A stretch of 52,417 bases of DNA from Goleter apudmare HA4340-LM2 (GCA_019359495.1 JAHHHF010000113.1:1-52417); one strand, 5' to 3'; shown: positions 8,201 to 17,415, counted from the first letter of the stretch. Numbers and translations are program-made. The notes: generated by a model not told the origin, from the letters alone.

Positions 8201-11200
8201 AAGAGGATATATTAGTAGGTTCCCCAACAACAGGTAGAAGTCGGGCAGATTTAGCAGCATTGGTGGGGTATTTTGTCAACCCGGTGGTTGTGCGATCGCA
8301 TATTTCTGGAAACCCAAATTTTGAGGCGTTTCTCAATCAAGTGCGCTCCTCTGTACTTGATGCCTTCAAGTACCAGGATTACCCCTTTGCACAGTTAGTT
8401 GAACAATTACAACCAGTGCGCGACCCCAGTCGCTCCCCACTTTTCCAAGTAATGTTTGTTTTACAGAAAACGCACCTGCTCAACGAAGAAGGTTTGGCAG
8501 CATTCGCATTAGGAGAAACAGGGGCAAGGATAAAATTAGGGGATTTAGAACTAGAATCTCTGAATCTTTCCCAGCGCATAGCTCAGTTCGATTTGACGCT
8601 GATGATGGCTGAGGTAGATGGTGCGTTGTCTGCTTCTTGGCAATACAATACAGATTTGTTTGATGCTGCTACTATCGCTCGAATGTCCGAGCATTTTGAA
8701 ACATTACTAGCAGGAATTGTTGTCAATCCACAGCAACAGATTGCAAATTTACCACTGTTAACCGAGTCCCAGCAGCATCAACTATTGGTGGAATGGAACA
8801 CTATTCAGACAAATTATCCAAGTGATTTTTGTCTCCATCAACAGTTTGAGTTTCAGGTACAGCAGACACCAGACGCAATTGCACTGGTGTTTGAACAAGA
8901 ACGGCTCACCTACCGAGAATTGAACAAACGAGCCAATCAATTAGCCCATCATTTGCAAGCTTTAGGTGTAAAACCAGAAGTATTGGTGGGTATTTATCTA
9001 GAACGTTCCATAGAGATGGTGGTGGGTATTTTGGCAATTCTCAAGGCTGGCGGCGCTTACGTCCCTTTAGATCCCACTTATCCCCAAGAACGTCTAGCTT
9101 TTATGTTAGATGATGCTCAGGTTGCAGTATTGTTAACTCAGGAGAAATTACTTGCAAGTTTACCTGAGTGTGGGGCGCAGGTTGTTTGTTTAGACAAAGA
9201 GCGTGAAACTTTAGAGTTACTGTTAGTAGATAATTTAGTGAGTCAGGTGAATCCAAGTAATCTGGCTTATGTAATTTATACCTCTGGCTCAACTGGCAAA
9301 CCCAAAGGCGTTTTAGTTACGCACCAGAACGTAATGCGATTGTTTGCTGCTACCCAGTCGTGGTTTAACTTTAGCGATCGCGATGTTTGGACAAATTTTC
9401 ACTCCTATGCTTTTGATTTCTCAGTTTGGGAGATTTGGGGCGCTCTCCTTCACGGTGGACGGCTGGTGGTAGTTCCCTACTGGATTACGAGGTCGCCAGA
9501 TGCGTTTTATCAGTTGTTATGCAACGAAAAAGTGACAATCCTCAATCAAACACCCTCTGCTTTTCGTCAACTCATAGGTGCAGAAGAAGAAGCAGGTGAC
9601 ACTGGAACCTTGGCTTTAAGAAAAGTGATTTTTGGGGGTGAGGCTTTGGAACTTCAGAGTTTACAGCCTTGGTTTGAACGCCACGGAGATAGGGAGCCGC
9701 AATTGGTGAATATGTACGGGATTACAGAGACAACCGTACACGTCACCTATCGTCCCATAACTATGGCGGATTTAAGCCAAAAAGCTGGTAGTCCAATCGG
9801 GTATCAGATTCCTGATTTGCAAGTATACCTATTAGATTCGCAACAGCAACCGGTTCCCATTGGGGTGGCTGGTGAACTCTACATTGGTGGTGCGGGTGTG
9901 ACTCGTGGTTATCTCAATCGCCCGGAATTGACTGCGGAACGATTTATTACTAATCCTCATTCTCTTTGCGCCTTTGCGTCTTTGCGTGAGATAAATCATT
10001 CTCGTCTTTACAAATCAGGCGATTTAGCTCGTTACTTACCCAATGGCGAACTTGAGTATTTGGGACGGATCGATCAGCAAGTAAAGATTCGTGGGTTTCG
10101 GATTGAGTTGGGAGAGATTGAGGCTGTTCTGTGTCAACATCCGGCGGTTCGAGAAGCGATCGCACTGATTCAAGAACCCAATCATCAGCAAAAACCAGCA
10201 AATCCAGTGAATGAGCTAGGGGATAGGGAAGCCATCAATGCTTTTCGGCGCTTATTAAAAGGCAAATCTCCGAAAATAGAAGCTGAGGGTCAATTAATTG
10301 TTTATTATGTCTGCAAACATGAAAGCGCACCCACGGTTAGCGAACTACGGCGTTTTCTGATGGAAAAATTGCCAGACTATATGATTCCCAAAGCGTTTGT
10401 GCTATTGGATGCCATTCCATTGACACCTAATGGTAAAGTAGACAGGCGATCGCTTCCTATCCCTAGCAAGACAAGACCTGAGCTAGACAACGCTTTCGTG
10501 GCTCCTCGCACTTCCATCGAGAAGATATTAGCCGAAATCTGGTCAAATGTACTAGAGATTGAACGAGTAGGTATCCATGATAATTTTTTTGAAATTGGAG
10601 GAGATTCTATTCGTAGCATCCAAGTCCGAGCCAGAGCTACTGAAAGAGGCTTGAATTTCTCACTACCGCAACTATTTCAACATCAAACTATCTATACTCT
10701 GGCGCAAGAAATTACTACTATTGAAACCGCTACTCCAGTAACAACAACAAAGCCTTTTAGTCTCATTTCCGCAGCCGAACGCCAAAAACTACCTAGCGAT
10801 GTGGTAGATGCTTATCCTTTAGCTAGAGTCCAAGCAGGGGTAATTTTTCACAGTCAGTATTGTCCTGACTTACCGATGTACCATGATGTATTTCTTTATC
10901 ATCTACAAGTTCATCTGGATGTTGAACTTTTTGAATCAGCTTTGCAGCAGCTTGTGGCTTACCACCCCATCTTACGGACTTCCTTCGATTTGACCAACTT
11001 TAGGGAACCGTTACAACTAGTTCATCAAACTGTTGCTGTACCATTTCAAGTACAGGATATGCGGAGTCTATCGCCAGAACAACGAAAAAAAGCCCTTGCA
11101 GACTGGATTGAAGTTGAAAGAAACCGGAATTTTGACTGGTCTTTTGCGCCCATCATCCGCTTTTTTATTCAACGCTTAACGGATGAGTCATTTTATTTTA

Positions 11201-13812
11201 CGTTAAGCTGTCACAACTCGATTCTTGACGGCTGGAGTAAGTCTTCCCTACTAACAGAATTGCTGCATCGTTATTACGCACTACTGAATGGCGATCGCTT
11301 TATGGAATCCCCTCCAGTAATCACATATCGGGATTTCATCGCCTTGGAGCGTTCGGTGCTAAATTCTCCAGAATGTCGGGCATTTTGGACGAAAAAGCTG
11401 GAAAATTGTCTCACCACAAAAATTAAGAGTTGGCATGATTGCGATCGCCAAACAGACGCACCCCAAATAGCTGTCTTAGATGTCCCTATCTCTGGCCAAG
11501 TTTCTGAGGGACTGAAGAAACTGTCTCGATTAGCACAAGTTCCACTCAAAAACGTCTTGTTAGCAGCACACATCAGAGTTATGAGTTTGTTGAGTGGTGA
11601 AACCGATATTCTCACAGGACTTGAGTCTAATGGTCGCTTAGAAAAAGCCGATGCAGAAAAGACATTGGGAACTCATTTGAACACAGTACCATTTCGCTTT
11701 CAACTGATGGGAGGAACCTGGGTTGATTTGGTTCAGCAGGTATTTGAAGCGGAACGGGAATTGTTACCTTTTAGACGTTTCCCCTACGCAGATTTACAAC
11801 AATTAAGTGGTCGCCAACCTCTACAGCCTTTAGTAGAGACTGTGTTTAACTATACGCATTTTCACATTTTCCATACTCTTGAGACTTTAGAAGGACTGGG
11901 AATTGTCGGCGCTCAAGGGTTTGGTGAAACCCATTTTGGTTTAAAGGTAGAATTTAATCGCAATCATGCTTCCGATGGCATACAACTCGATTTAGAATGT
12001 GACTTGAGAAACATTCCTCAAGGGCAACTAGAAGCCATTGGTCGTTATTTCAATGAGACACTAACGGCAATGTCTTCGCAACCATTCGAGCGTTATGAGT
12101 CTCAATGTTTGCTCCCAGAGTCAGAACAGCATCAGATTTTGGTGGAGTGGAATAATACAGCCAGGGAATATTCACAGAATTTACTTATCCATCAACAAAT
12201 TGAAGCTACTGCTGCAAAAAACCCTGATGCGATCGCTTTAGTCTTTGGAGATGAGCAACTAACCTACCAACAATTAAACCATCGCGCCAATACAGTTGCA
12301 CATCACCTACGTAGCTCAGGCGTTAGTTCCGATGTACCAGTTGCAATCTGTATAGAGCGTTCGCTGGAAATGATAGTGGGAATTCTGGGTATTCTCAAAG
12401 CTGGCGGTGCTTATATTCCGCTAGACCCAGCGTATCCTAAAGAACATCTTGCTTTTATCCTGGAGGATGCCCAAGTACCAGTTTTGCTGACTCAAACACA
12501 TCTAGTAGCAAGACTTCCTGCCCATAAATCTGAAGTAGTCTGCCTAGATTCACACTGGAATACCTTGAGTCAGGAGTGTACATACAACCCCATCCATAAC
12601 AATACTCCAGAAAACCTGGCATATATTATCTACACCTCCGGCTCCACAGGTCAACCCAAGGGAGTGTTAATTACTCACCAAAACTTGCTTCACTCAACCA
12701 GTGCGAGGATGAGCTACTACCAAGAACCCGTTAGCAGTTTCTTATTGCTTCCGTCCTTCGCCTTTGATAGCTCAGTAGCGTGCATTTTTTGGACACTTTG
12801 TCAAGGAGGAACCCTAGTACTGCTGAAAGAGGGTAGCCAAAAAGACATCTGGCAGTTAGGAAAAGCGATCGCTCAACATCAGATTTCGCATTGGTTGAGT
12901 GTTCCTTCGCTCTACAGCGCTTTGTTGGCGCATATAGATCCGGTCGAGTTAATTTCTCTTAGCACCGTCATTGTCGCAGGGGAGACGTGTTCTAGCGAGT
13001 TAGTAGAACGTCATCATCAACTGCTACCTTCGACATCCTTATTTAACGAATACGGCCCAACAGAAGGAACAGTTTGGACTACCGTCTACGATTGTCAAAA
13101 CCATGATATTACGACTCCTGTTGCGATCGGTCGCCCCATTGCCAACACCCAAATATATTTGCTCAATTCTTACGGACAACCAGTACCAATTGGGGTTCCA
13201 GGTGAACTACATATCAGTGGTTTTGGTATAGCCAAGGGATATCTTAACCGCCCAGAACTGACAGCGCAAAAGTTTATTCCCAACCCGTTTTACAAGTCAA
13301 AAGTCAAAAGTCAAAAGTCAAAAGTAAGTCGTTTGTATAAAACTGGGGATTTGGCGCGTTATTTACCTGATGGCAACATCGAGTTTTTAGGACGTAGTGA
13401 TTATCAGGTGAAACTAAGAGGATATCGCATTGAACTAACAGAAATTGAAGCGGTCTTGTTACAATATCCTATTATTCGAGAAGTTGTTGTCATCGTCAGA
13501 GAAGAAGATTCGGGTAGCAAACGCTTAGTTGCTTATATAGTCCCTAAACAAATACCCGCACCTACCAAGGGTGAATTGCAAAGTTTTTTGAGACAGAAGT
13601 TACCAGAATATATGATTCCTACTGCCTTCCTTATCCTAGATACTTTACCATTAACTCCCAATGGCAAAGTTGATCGCCAGAGTTTACCAGCACCAGAACA
13701 AACACAATCTGAAAATAAAAAAATGGCTCAAATTCTCAAAATGCTGGAGGAACTTTCAGAAGATGAAGTCAAAGCAATGCTTTCCCAGAAAAAGTTATCG
13801 ATGCAAACTTAG
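5266..13812 (+). CDS. NRPS: FAAL-ACP-C-A(Thr)-PCP-C-A
   Basis: 2848 residues; opens the assembly line. Residues 1-600 are a fatty acyl-AMP ligase (YTSGSTGTPKGVMVSH, LPLFHDMGLIGNMLQP), which loads a fatty acid on the ACP (Ser644, GIDSL). C1 (~700-1160) has HHIVADF (His833-His834). A1 (~1175-1735) reads DFWNIGMVH by alignment to GrsA, the threonine code. PCP1 carries Ser1781. C2 (~1830-2280) begins DAYPLARVQAGVIFHSQY and has HNSILDG, so the second, catalytic His is Asn1984. A2 (~2295-2815) reads DSALIAEVW; I cannot assign it firmly (some resemblance to a Tyr code). The protein ends in a docking-like helix (ILKMLEELSEDEVKAML) without a carrier domain; the next gene supplies it. Three in-frame repeat insertions are visible. 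ATG 5266 or 5278 could be the start. Confidence 0.93.
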   Translation: MVVQMGKQLLELPIDFSNFGEILRFRASEQPKQKAYSFLLDGETEEAHLTYQELDCQARTIAALLQSCGVSGERALLLYPPGLEYIAAFFGCLYAGVVAVPAYPPRLNRPIPRLEAIVADAQATVVLTTTKILTQIEHQWLQTPNLKSMQWLATDNIPTGLEDSWQEIASTSDTLAFLQYTSGSTGTPKGVMVSHGNLLHNQRIIQQAMGHSSKTIFVGWLPLFHDMGLIGNMLQPLYLGIPCILMSPVAFLQRPLRWLQAISRYQATTSGGPNFAYDLCVSKITPEQRATLDLSSWEVAFNGAEPVRAQTLERFAATFASCGFRREAFYPCYGMAETTLIVSGGFKTAPPVLQPFEQIALAQNQVVPTVGEEVGEKTLVSCGQPLQDMQIVIAHPDTLTRCSSNEVGEIWVAGSSVAQGYWNQTEQTQQTFRAYLKDTGDGPFLRTGDLGFLYQGELFITGRLKDLIIIRGRNHYPQDIEKTAEQSHSALQSSSSAAFSVEVADEERLVLAIEVKRTYLKNLDVNEVIRAIRQAVVEEHELQVYAVLLLKTGSIPKTSSGKIQRHACRVGFLDRSLDVVGSSILSQSNSTVSSLTCEALLALEPEEQQQQLTSYLQELVAQVLKLAPSQLDYQQPLSTVGIDSLIAIELQNSIETKLGVVLPMANILEGSSIAELASALLTQLTEPLHSLKIALAPEREVVTEYPLSSGQQALWFLHQLSPESHAYNIVNAVRLHGELDIAALQRAFQMLVERHPSLRTTFIASQGKATQYIHEHLEVCFQHDDASIWSEEFLENRLITEAHRPFNLETGPLLRVNLFTRLANEHILLLAVHHIVADFWSLTILVDELGVIYQAQKAGKQHTLIPLTLQYTDYVRAWAEAMPAAGFPAERCANANASPAGERLWAYWQKQLSGELPVLNLPTDRPRPPVQTYQGASQLFKLNADLTQKLKALSQANSATLYMTLLAAFQVLLYRLSGQEDILVGSPTTGRSRADLAALVGYFVNPVVVRSHISGNPNFEAFLNQVRSSVLDAFKYQDYPFAQLVEQLQPVRDPSRSPLFQVMFVLQKTHLLNEEGLAAFALGETGARIKLGDLELESLNLSQRIAQFDLTLMMAEVDGALSASWQYNTDLFDAATIARMSEHFETLLAGIVVNPQQQIANLPLLTESQQHQLLVEWNTIQTNYPSDFCLHQQFEFQVQQTPDAIALVFEQERLTYRELNKRANQLAHHLQALGVKPEVLVGIYLERSIEMVVGILAILKAGGAYVPLDPTYPQERLAFMLDDAQVAVLLTQEKLLASLPECGAQVVCLDKERETLELLLVDNLVSQVNPSNLAYVIYTSGSTGKPKGVLVTHQNVMRLFAATQSWFNFSDRDVWTNFHSYAFDFSVWEIWGALLHGGRLVVVPYWITRSPDAFYQLLCNEKVTILNQTPSAFRQLIGAEEEAGDTGTLALRKVIFGGEALELQSLQPWFERHGDREPQLVNMYGITETTVHVTYRPITMADLSQKAGSPIGYQIPDLQVYLLDSQQQPVPIGVAGELYIGGAGVTRGYLNRPELTAERFITNPHSLCAFASLREINHSRLYKSGDLARYLPNGELEYLGRIDQQVKIRGFRIELGEIEAVLCQHPAVREAIALIQEPNHQQKPANPVNELGDREAINAFRRLLKGKSPKIEAEGQLIVYYVCKHESAPTVSELRRFLMEKLPDYMIPKAFVLLDAIPLTPNGKVDRRSLPIPSKTRPELDNAFVAPRTSIEKILAEIWSNVLEIERVGIHDNFFEIGGDSIRSIQVRARATERGLNFSLPQLFQHQTIYTLAQEITTIETATPVTTTKPFSLISAAERQKLPSDVVDAYPLARVQAGVIFHSQYCPDLPMYHDVFLYHLQVHLDVELFESALQQLVAYHPILRTSFDLTNFREPLQLVHQTVAVPFQVQDMRSLSPEQRKKALADWIEVERNRNFDWSFAPIIRFFIQRLTDESFYFTLSCHNSILDGWSKSSLLTELLHRYYALLNGDRFMESPPVITYRDFIALERSVLNSPECRAFWTKKLENCLTTKIKSWHDCDRQTDAPQIAVLDVPISGQVSEGLKKLSRLAQVPLKNVLLAAHIRVMSLLSGETDILTGLESNGRLEKADAEKTLGTHLNTVPFRFQLMGGTWVDLVQQVFEAERELLPFRRFPYADLQQLSGRQPLQPLVETVFNYTHFHIFHTLETLEGLGIVGAQGFGETHFGLKVEFNRNHASDGIQLDLECDLRNIPQGQLEAIGRYFNETLTAMSSQPFERYESQCLLPESEQHQILVEWNNTAREYSQNLLIHQQIEATAAKNPDAIALVFGDEQLTYQQLNHRANTVAHHLRSSGVSSDVPVAICIERSLEMIVGILGILKAGGAYIPLDPAYPKEHLAFILEDAQVPVLLTQTHLVARLPAHKSEVVCLDSHWNTLSQECTYNPIHNNTPENLAYIIYTSGSTGQPKGVLITHQNLLHSTSARMSYYQEPVSSFLLLPSFAFDSSVACIFWTLCQGGTLVLLKEGSQKDIWQLGKAIAQHQISHWLSVPSLYSALLAHIDPVELISLSTVIVAGETCSSELVERHHQLLPSTSLFNEYGPTEGTVWTTVYDCQNHDITTPVAIGRPIANTQIYLLNSYGQPVPIGVPGELHISGFGIAKGYLNRPELTAQKFIPNPFYKSKVKSQKSKVSRLYKTGDLARYLPDGNIEFLGRSDYQVKLRGYRIELTEIEAVLLQYPIIREVVVIVREEDSGSKRLVAYIVPKQIPAPTKGELQSFLRQKLPEYMIPTAFLILDTLPLTPNGKVDRQSLPAPEQTQSENKKMAQILKMLEELSEDEVKAMLSQKKLSMQT
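7906..7960 (+). repeat. In-frame dispersed repeat inside C1
   Basis: A GC-rich segment (GCGATGCCTGCGGCGGGC and onward to GAACGCCAACGC) typical of Nostocales dispersed repeats adds roughly 16 residues, rich in Ala and including PAAGFPAERCANANA. They fall in the loop before ERLWAYWQKQLSGE, which in relatives follows directly on YVRW-type sequence. The frame is preserved. Confidence 0.6.
9964..10002 (+). repeat. 39-bp in-frame repeat in A1 linker, CATTCT duplication
   Basis: CATTCT at 9958-9963 recurs at 9997-10002. The DNA between contains the 'CTTTGCGCCTTTGCGT' type repeat common in Nostoc intergenic DNA. It adds exactly 13 codons between ITNP and SRLYKSGDLARY of the A domain. Confidence 0.7.
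10180..10300 (+). other. Unusual ~35-residue insertion in A1
   Basis: Between REAIALIQE and GQLIVYYV, where other A domains here have about ten residues, A1 carries an extra charged stretch including NELGDREAINAFRRLLKGK. It does not resemble the repeats seen elsewhere, so its origin is unclear. The frame is intact. Confidence 0.4.
13292..13328 (+). repeat. Heptamer tandem repeat in A2 linker
   Basis: Tandem copies of the heptamer AAAAGTC encode KSKVKSQKSKV between NPFY and SRLYKTGDLARY. The position is the same linker as the insertion in A1. The heptamer is a typical filamentous-cyanobacterial short tandem repeat. Confidence 0.7.
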
Positions 13813-14034
13813 TACAATACTTCATTAATTACTAGCGAATTCTCTGCGTACCTTTGCGCTTACCTCAGCGCTCCTACCCTACGGGAAGGCGTTCGCGTAG
13901 CGTCTCGTAGAGAAGCGCCTATGCGTTTAAATTCCCACCCTCAATTCCCTACGATTTTACGCAAAAACCATAAATAGCATTGCTTAAAAATCCCCAAATA
14001 ATCCAAAATCTAAAATCTAAAATCCAAAATTGGC
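13813..14034 (+). repeat. Intergenic repeats between the two halves of a split module
   Basis: 13840-13925 holds dispersed-repeat sequence (CCCTACGGGAAGGCGTTCGC, GTAGCGTCTCGTAGAGAAG). 14001-14033 holds AAAATCT/AAAATCC heptamers, ending one base before the next ATG neighbourhood. No promoter or terminator is obvious, so transcription likely continues through. Confidence 0.6.
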
Positions 14035-15801
14035 ATGAGTGATGAACTTTTAAAGCGTATTGAACTGCTTTCAACACAAAAGCGTGAACTTCTGGAAATG
14101 CTGATGAAAGAAGAAAGCACAGAAGTACAAACTAACTATGTAGCTCCCCGTACACCAGTGGAAGAGGCACTTGCTACCATCTGGAGTCAAGCATTGGGAA
14201 TTAAGCAGGTAGGTATTGATGATAACTTTTTAGCTCTGGGAGGAGATTCAATTCAGAGTATTCAAGTTGTCGCCAAAGCTCATCAGTTAGGTCTTCAATT
14301 CAGTACCAGTCAGTTATTTGAGTATCCCACCATCGCAGAGTTGGCAACAGTTGTGGATACGATTCCGGTGCGTCAAGCTCAACAGGAGCCAATCATTGGA
14401 GCAATACCCCTGACACCTATACAAAAGTGGTTCTTTGAGCAGAACTTTCCAGAACCTCACCATTGGAACCAAGCGGTTCTACTAGAATTACAACCAGGAC
14501 AAAACCCAGCTTTGCTAGAAAAAGCGTGCCAGCAGTTGTTAGAACATCATGATGCGCTGCGTTTGCGTTTTGAACAAAAACAAGGAATCTGGCAACAGGT
14601 GAATGAAGGTTTTGGAGAAAGAGTAGCTTTTTCTCAATTCAACTTATCAGACCTGTCACAAACAGAACAAAAATCTGCCATTGAAAAGATAGCATCTGAA
14701 CTACAAAGCAGCTTAGATTTATCCCAAGGGCCGTTAATGAAAGTTGCTTTTTTCAATCTCGGTTCTCACCAAACCAGCCGCTTGCTATTGATTTTACACC
14801 ACCTGACGGAAGATGCCTTTTCTTTGCGGGTACTTGTGGAAGATTTGCAAACAGCTTATCAGCAACTTATACGCCAAGAAGTGATTAATCTTCCACCTAA
14901 AACGACTTCTTTTCAGCAATGGTCTTGTCTGCTGATGAAGTACGCTAATTCACCAGAACTCAAACAAGAGTTGAATTATTGGTTGGCATACCCGAAACAG
15001 ATTAGGCATTTACCTGTGGACTTAATAGAAGGTGCGAATACTGAAGCCTCGACTCGCTTTGTGTCGGGATCTCTCACACCAGAAGAAACTCGTATACTGC
15101 TGCAAGAAATTCCTGCAAAATATAATACCCAAATTAATGAGGTGTTGCTCACAGCTTTGGCACAGACTATTTCCCAATGGACAGGGATGGATAATTTTTT
15201 AATTGACTTGGAAGGTCATGGACGTGAGGAAGTTATTTCGGGAGTCAATTTATCTCGTACAGTTGGCTTTTTTACTTCCGTATTTCCTGTGTATTTGAGT
15301 ATAGAAAAGTCTCAAATAACCATTGATGTTTTAATGTCAATTAAAGAACAGATTCGCCGCATTCCGAAGCGGGGAATAGGTTATGGCTTGCTACGTTATT
15401 GTTGCGAAGATCAAAATGAGGCAGGAAAATTAAGTACACTTCCCCAAGCTGAGATCATTTTCAATTACTTAGGGCAGTTTGATCGCGTTTTTGGGGAATC
15501 TTCGACTTTCCGATTAGCTAGTGAATCCCCTGGTTCGACTATAAGTCCTAGTGCTATTCGTTCCCACCCGTTGCAAGTGATGGGGAAAGTCATGAGAGGA
15601 CGGCTAGAAATCAGTTGGGGATATAGCGAAAATATTCATTTGAGATCCACTGTAGAACAACTAGCTATTGACTTTATAGAGGGATTGCGATCGCTAATTG
15701 CTCTTTGTCAATCTACAGATACGGTAAATTTTACACCCTCAGACTTTCCCGAAGCCGAGTTAACTCAAGAAGAACTCAATCAACTTTTCCTCCAGCAATA
15801 A
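14035..15801 (+). CDS. NRPS fragment: PCP-epimerization
   Basis: 588 residues. A short N-terminal helix (LLKRIELLSTQKRELLEML) resembles NRPS docking helices. A PCP follows (LGGDSIQSIQ, Ser72), then an epimerization domain (~130-580) with HHLTEDA (His255-His256, Asp260; the usual final Gly is Ala). It also has an EGHGREE block and an NYLGQFD block, both typical of E domains. It completes the module whose C and A domains end the preceding protein: the A2 substrate would be loaded in trans onto this PCP and converted to the D form. Splitting a module between A and PCP is uncommon but documented in other systems. No SD is seen; heptamer repeats lie directly before the ATG. Confidence 0.9.
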   Translation: MSDELLKRIELLSTQKRELLEMLMKEESTEVQTNYVAPRTPVEEALATIWSQALGIKQVGIDDNFLALGGDSIQSIQVVAKAHQLGLQFSTSQLFEYPTIAELATVVDTIPVRQAQQEPIIGAIPLTPIQKWFFEQNFPEPHHWNQAVLLELQPGQNPALLEKACQQLLEHHDALRLRFEQKQGIWQQVNEGFGERVAFSQFNLSDLSQTEQKSAIEKIASELQSSLDLSQGPLMKVAFFNLGSHQTSRLLLILHHLTEDAFSLRVLVEDLQTAYQQLIRQEVINLPPKTTSFQQWSCLLMKYANSPELKQELNYWLAYPKQIRHLPVDLIEGANTEASTRFVSGSLTPEETRILLQEIPAKYNTQINEVLLTALAQTISQWTGMDNFLIDLEGHGREEVISGVNLSRTVGFFTSVFPVYLSIEKSQITIDVLMSIKEQIRRIPKRGIGYGLLRYCCEDQNEAGKLSTLPQAEIIFNYLGQFDRVFGESSTFRLASESPGSTISPSAIRSHPLQVMGKVMRGRLEISWGYSENIHLRSTVEQLAIDFIEGLRSLIALCQSTDTVNFTPSDFPEAELTQEELNQLFLQQ

Positions 15802-15894
15802 GGATGGAAATCTCAAATCAACTCTTCTCAAATCTTCCTCTGGAGCGCCTGTGCGTGAAACCATTTCCCACTCAGCAACGCCAAATCTTTAGAT

Positions 15895-17325
15895 ATGAAC
15901 CCTAAAAATATCGAAGATATCTACACACTCTCACCTACACAACAGGGGATGTTTTTTCACATCCTCGCCAATCCCAACTCTGGGATGTATTTTGCTCACC
16001 AAATGTGCATTTTACATGGAAAATTTCACTTCTTCGCCTTTGAGCAAGCTTGGCAGAAAGTAGTAGCTAGACATACAACCTTAAGAACAGCTTTTGTCTG
16101 GGAAGGACTTAAAAAACCAATTCAGATTGTTCACCGTCAAACAAGATTATCAATAAGTCAGTATGACTTGTCTGAACTTTCTCCTACTGCTCAAGAAGCT
16201 CATTTACAAGATTATTTACAAGCAGATCGAAAGCGTGGTTTCAATCTTTCTCAGCCGCCCTTAATGCGTTTAGCAATCATCCGAATAGCAGCAAACACTC
16301 ATCAGCTAATTTGGAGTTGTCATCACTTAATTTCAGATGTCTGGTCTGATGCTATCCTGCTTAAGGAAGTTTTTACTTTTTATGAGGCATTTGACCAAGG
16401 CAAAAATATTGACTTGCAACCAAGTCGTCCCTATCGAGACTATATTACCTGGCTAAAGCAGCAGGATTTAACAGAAGCAGAAATATTCTGGCGGCGAGAA
16501 CTTCAGGGTTTGAGAGTAGCCACTCCTCTGGGAATAGACCAAAGTAACATCAAATTATCTAATCAAGAAGAACGTTATGCTCAACAGCAAGTTGAATTTT
16601 CTCTAACTACCACAGAAGCATTTAATTCTCTGGCAAAACAGCAACATTTGACCTTAAATACCCTATTAATGGGAGCTTGGGCTTTACTTTTAAGTCACTA
16701 TAGCAGCAACAAAGATGTCGTTTTTGGCACGGTTTTGTCTGGTCGCCCAGTTACCTTGACAGGAATTGATGCTATGGTTGGGGTTTTTGTCAATACTTTA
16801 CCTGCAAGAGTAAAAATAGCTTCTGAGGATTTGCTTTTACCTTGGCTGAAATCTCTTCAAATCCAACACATAAATTTGCGTCGATATGAATATAGTTCCT
16901 TAGTACAAGTTCAGAGTTGGAGTAATATACCTAAAAATTTGCCTTTATTTGAGAGTATTTTAGTAGTTCAAAACTCCAAAGTAGATATTTCTCAATTAGG
17001 TACACAAAACTTAAAAATTGATAATATTCGTTCGTTTGCGAGTACTCATTACCCTTTAGCGATTGTAGCAATACCTGGCGCAAATTTATGCCTACATCTG
17101 CTCTACGATTTACACCGCTTCTGTGGCGTGACAGTTGCCAAAATATTGAGCCATTTTGAAGAAATCATCAAAGCTATGGTCGCAAATCCTGATACTCAAC
17201 TGAGGAATTTAATCATAATCATTGATGAATTGGAAAGAAAGGAAAAATCTCTAGCTTTGGAAGCACGTCGGCAATTAAATGCTAGCAAGTTAAAGAGTAT
17301 TAGACCAAAGGCGATCGGATTATAG
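15895..17325 (+). CDS. Stand-alone NRPS condensation domain
   Basis: 476 residues, a single C domain with nothing else attached. Core motifs: IYTLSPTQQGMFFHILAN at the N-terminus, then CHHLISDVW with His143-His144 and Asp148, then VFGTVLSGRP and MVGVFVNTLP. The start motif (QQGMFFH) is of the type found in C domains that accept a D-residue donor, which fits its place directly after the PCP-E protein. The next module's own C domain is degenerate, so this protein is the best candidate to make that bond in trans. The start at 15895 has no clear Shine-Dalgarno; the gene is 93 bases after the PCP-E gene. Confidence 0.9.
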   Translation: MNPKNIEDIYTLSPTQQGMFFHILANPNSGMYFAHQMCILHGKFHFFAFEQAWQKVVARHTTLRTAFVWEGLKKPIQIVHRQTRLSISQYDLSELSPTAQEAHLQDYLQADRKRGFNLSQPPLMRLAIIRIAANTHQLIWSCHHLISDVWSDAILLKEVFTFYEAFDQGKNIDLQPSRPYRDYITWLKQQDLTEAEIFWRRELQGLRVATPLGIDQSNIKLSNQEERYAQQQVEFSLTTTEAFNSLAKQQHLTLNTLLMGAWALLLSHYSSNKDVVFGTVLSGRPVTLTGIDAMVGVFVNTLPARVKIASEDLLLPWLKSLQIQHINLRRYEYSSLVQVQSWSNIPKNLPLFESILVVQNSKVDISQLGTQNLKIDNIRSFASTHYPLAIVAIPGANLCLHLLYDLHRFCGVTVAKILSHFEEIIKAMVANPDTQLRNLIIIIDELERKEKSLALEARRQLNASKLKSIRPKAIGL

Positions 17326-17361
17326 CAAGTGTGTTTGAGTTATGAGAATTGTTTTTTAAAA

Positions 17362-17415
17362 GAACCACAGAGGCAAGAGAGAACACAGAGAAGAAAGGAG
17401 AGGGAGGGTTTTTTG
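17362..17415 (+). repeat. Intergenic dispersed repeat
   Basis: A purine-rich AACCACAGAGG...AACACAGAGA sequence of the type common between Nostocales genes lies in the 119-base gap before the asparagine synthetase gene. I see no gene or terminator in this gap. Confidence 0.5.

Noticed and set aside
13292-13328. Tandem AAAAGTC heptamers as a protein-binding array
   Set aside because: This is an ordinary short tandem repeat of filamentous cyanobacteria, also seen at 36.8 kb and, as a variant, at 14.0 kb.
12150-13812. Firm assignment of A2 as tyrosine-specific
   Set aside because: DSALIAEVW only partly resembles a Tyr code (the A-E-V positions); not enough to name the residue.
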